Below are positions 62,892 through 64,000 of a stretch of DNA of 64,000 nt, in pieces. Position numbers and translations under genes: made by a program. The notes below the pieces were generated by a model that was not told the origin of the DNA, searched no databases, and worked only from the letters and a program-made list of their open reading frames with translations. Source of the stretch: Lachnospiraceae bacterium (GTDB lineage Bacteria > Bacillota > Clostridia > Lachnospirales > Lachnospiraceae). Positions within the stretch are counted from its first letter, which is position 1; each line of letters begins with the position of its first letter. Where the stretch lies: contig JAFZLD010000018.1 of the NCBI GenBank assembly GCA_017553505.1, positions 186,001-250,000 of the forward strand. Reading direction: 5' to 3'.

Positions 62892-63559
62892 AGTTTCACT
62901 ACCTTGTAACCCACGCCACGCATTGTCACGATGCTTAAATCCTTATTGTCACGGAAACGTTCGCGAAGCCTGTTAATATGCACATCCACCGTATGGGTGT
63001 CGGAGTCCGAATCGTAGCCCCAGATATCGTCCATCAGCTGGCGTCTTGTAAATATCTTGCCGGGATAGGAAGCCATCTTATAAAGCAACATGAATTCTTT
63101 CTGCGGGAGAACCTGACTCTCGCCTGCCTGAGTAACGGTAAAAGAATCACAATCAAGCACCGTTTCGCCGAAGGATAACTTTCGGTCGTTAATCATCTGC
63201 GCACGCCTGAGGAGCGCGCCCACGCGAAGAATCATCTCGTTGGTATTGATAGGCTTCACCATATAGTCGTCGGTGCCGGATAGGAATCCAAGCCTCATAT
63301 CGTCAAAAGCATCCTTGGCCGTAATCATCATGACAGGGATGGAATTGCCCGACTCACGAAGCGCGCGGACCAGTTCGTAACCGTCCATTACAGGCATCAT
63401 GATGTCCGAAATTATCATATCGAAATATTCACTGTCCAAAAGCTCGAGCGCTTCCTGCCCATTGCCGGCACCCACCGCATCGTAGCCGTTTTTAATCAAA
63501 ACGTGCTTAAACAGCGAAAGAAGTTCTTTGTCATCTTCAACTACCAGAATCTTAAACAT
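62888..63559 (-). CDS. OmpR-family response regulator
   Basis: A 223-residue regulator: receiver with VVEDDKEL, phospho-acceptor Asp in IISDIMMPVMDGYEL and the conserved Lys in YMVKPI, then a winged-helix DNA-binding domain (LPQKEFMLLYKMASYPGK, DTHTVDVHINRLRERF, GVGYKVVKL). Partner of the kinase just downstream. Confidence 0.95.
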   Translation of the reverse strand: MFKILVVEDDKELLSLFKHVLIKNGYDAVGAGNGQEALELLDSEYFDMIISDIMMPVMDGYELVRALRESGNSIPVMMITAKDAFDDMRLGFLSGTDDYMVKPINTNEMILRVGALLRRAQMINDRKLSFGETVLDCDSFTVTQAGESQVLPQKEFMLLYKMASYPGKIFTRRQLMDDIWGYDSDSDTHTVDVHINRLRERFRDNKDLSIVTMRGVGYKVVKL

Positions 63560-63689
63560 TTAGTTCCTCTCAAACACAAAATCGGTTAACAAAACCTTTT
63601 ATAATATACAGTATACACCCAATATATTTCATCAGAAATAAAAGCAGGTTCTTTTTAAAAATTTAATAATCCAAACCCGCCTCACAGTA

Positions 63690-63718
63690 TTGATAAAAAA
63701 TTAACAATCATGTATAAT
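63690..63718 (+). promoter_or_regulatory. Sigma-A promoter of the SDR gene
   Basis: TTGATA (63690-63695), 17 bp, TATAAT (63713-63718), about 60 bases before the start codon. Confidence 0.8.
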
Positions 63719-63779
63719 ACAAAATAGTCAGACAATTTCTGAACTGATTTAAAATTTTACATACAAGGAGGTAAGGGTT

Positions 63780-64000
63780 ATGGATTTAAAATTAAAAGAT
63801 AAGGTGGTAATGATCACCGGCTCCACGGGAGGCGTGGGAGAAGCGCTTGTTAAGGCATTTGCTGAAGAAGGCTGTAAACTTGCGATTTCTTCCACCAAGC
63901 AGGAGAAGCTTGACAATCTGTTAAAAGAAGTCAAGATCGATCCCGCCAAGCTTCTTACTTTTGTAGTGGACGTTACTAAGGAAGATCAGGTTAAGAACAT
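63780..64000 (+). CDS. SDR family oxidoreductase, N-terminal part (3' end outside window)
   Basis: The first 73 residues of a short-chain dehydrogenase: LKDKVVMITGSTGGVGEALVKAF has the TGxxxGxG nucleotide-binding motif, and FVVDVTKEDQV carries the conserved Asp. AAGGAGGT precedes the ATG. The gene continues beyond the window, so the catalytic Tyr-Lys pair is not visible and the substrate is unknown. Confidence 0.9.
   Translation, partial: MDLKLKDKVVMITGSTGGVGEALVKAFAEEGCKLAISSTKQEKLDNLLKEVKIDPAKLLTFVVDVTKEDQVKN

Overview
The window reads as a chromosomal segment of a Lachnospiraceae-type member of the Clostridia. The evidence is Firmicutes-style gene content (CIRCE-controlled clpB, DUF4250, DUF4364, YegP-like protein, rpmE-DUF1385-prmC-prfA order, ArsP_2 exporter), strong AGGAGG ribosome binding sites and consensus sigma-A promoters. 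This assignment is inference; no rRNA or other phylogenetic marker was compared. I saw no tRNA, rRNA, CRISPR array, prophage or intact insertion sequence.

Layout. 1-10.1 kb is core housekeeping: the 3' end of eno, clpB behind a perfect CIRCE operator, rarA, a nucleotide pyrophosphatase-type phosphatase, rho and a PAP2 phosphatase. 10.2-25.1 kb is a long co-oriented island of about 26 small enzymes (14 GNAT acetyltransferase domains, 3 Nudix hydrolases, HAD, HD, VOC, nucleoside phosphorylase and other small families), headed by a consensus promoter, a 36-codon leader ORF and a terminator. 25.3-34.3 kb returns to core and metabolic genes: nitroreductase, L31, DUF1385, prmC, prfA, metal exporter, GH29 fucosidase, esterase, PTS IIC and a CopZ-like protein. 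34.3-42.2 kb holds a hybrid sensor kinase with one dead receiver, an MFS transporter, a DUF3160 lipoprotein and an exported FG-GAP-like protein.

42.2-57.1 kb is visibly AT-richer and looks acquired. It encodes a peptide-modification system: a regulator with two HTH domains next to a small secreted-peptide gene, a BtrH-like protein, three radical SAM enzymes, a PqqD-type recognition protein, a 38-residue candidate precursor, an HprK-like ATPase, two ABC exporters, an S26 protease fused to a nucleotidyltransferase-like domain, and a free-standing adenylation-carrier didomain. The combination suggests a RiPP pathway that may also use carrier-bound amino acid chemistry. 57.3-64 kb is ordinary: D-lactate dehydrogenase, MATE pump, HAD phosphatase, membrane protein, phosphatidyltransferase, two-component system and the start of an SDR gene.

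The most unusual structural signal is in four intergenic regions (about 3.74-3.93, 15.0-15.25, 20.8-21.12 and 25.12-25.22 kb). Each carries its own short word arranged as inverted pairs with fixed internal spacing and unrelated sequence inside the pair. The clearest has six 37-bp units whose arms are exactly 29 bp apart, with unit starts separated by near-integer numbers of helical turns. I do not recognise this as a described element.
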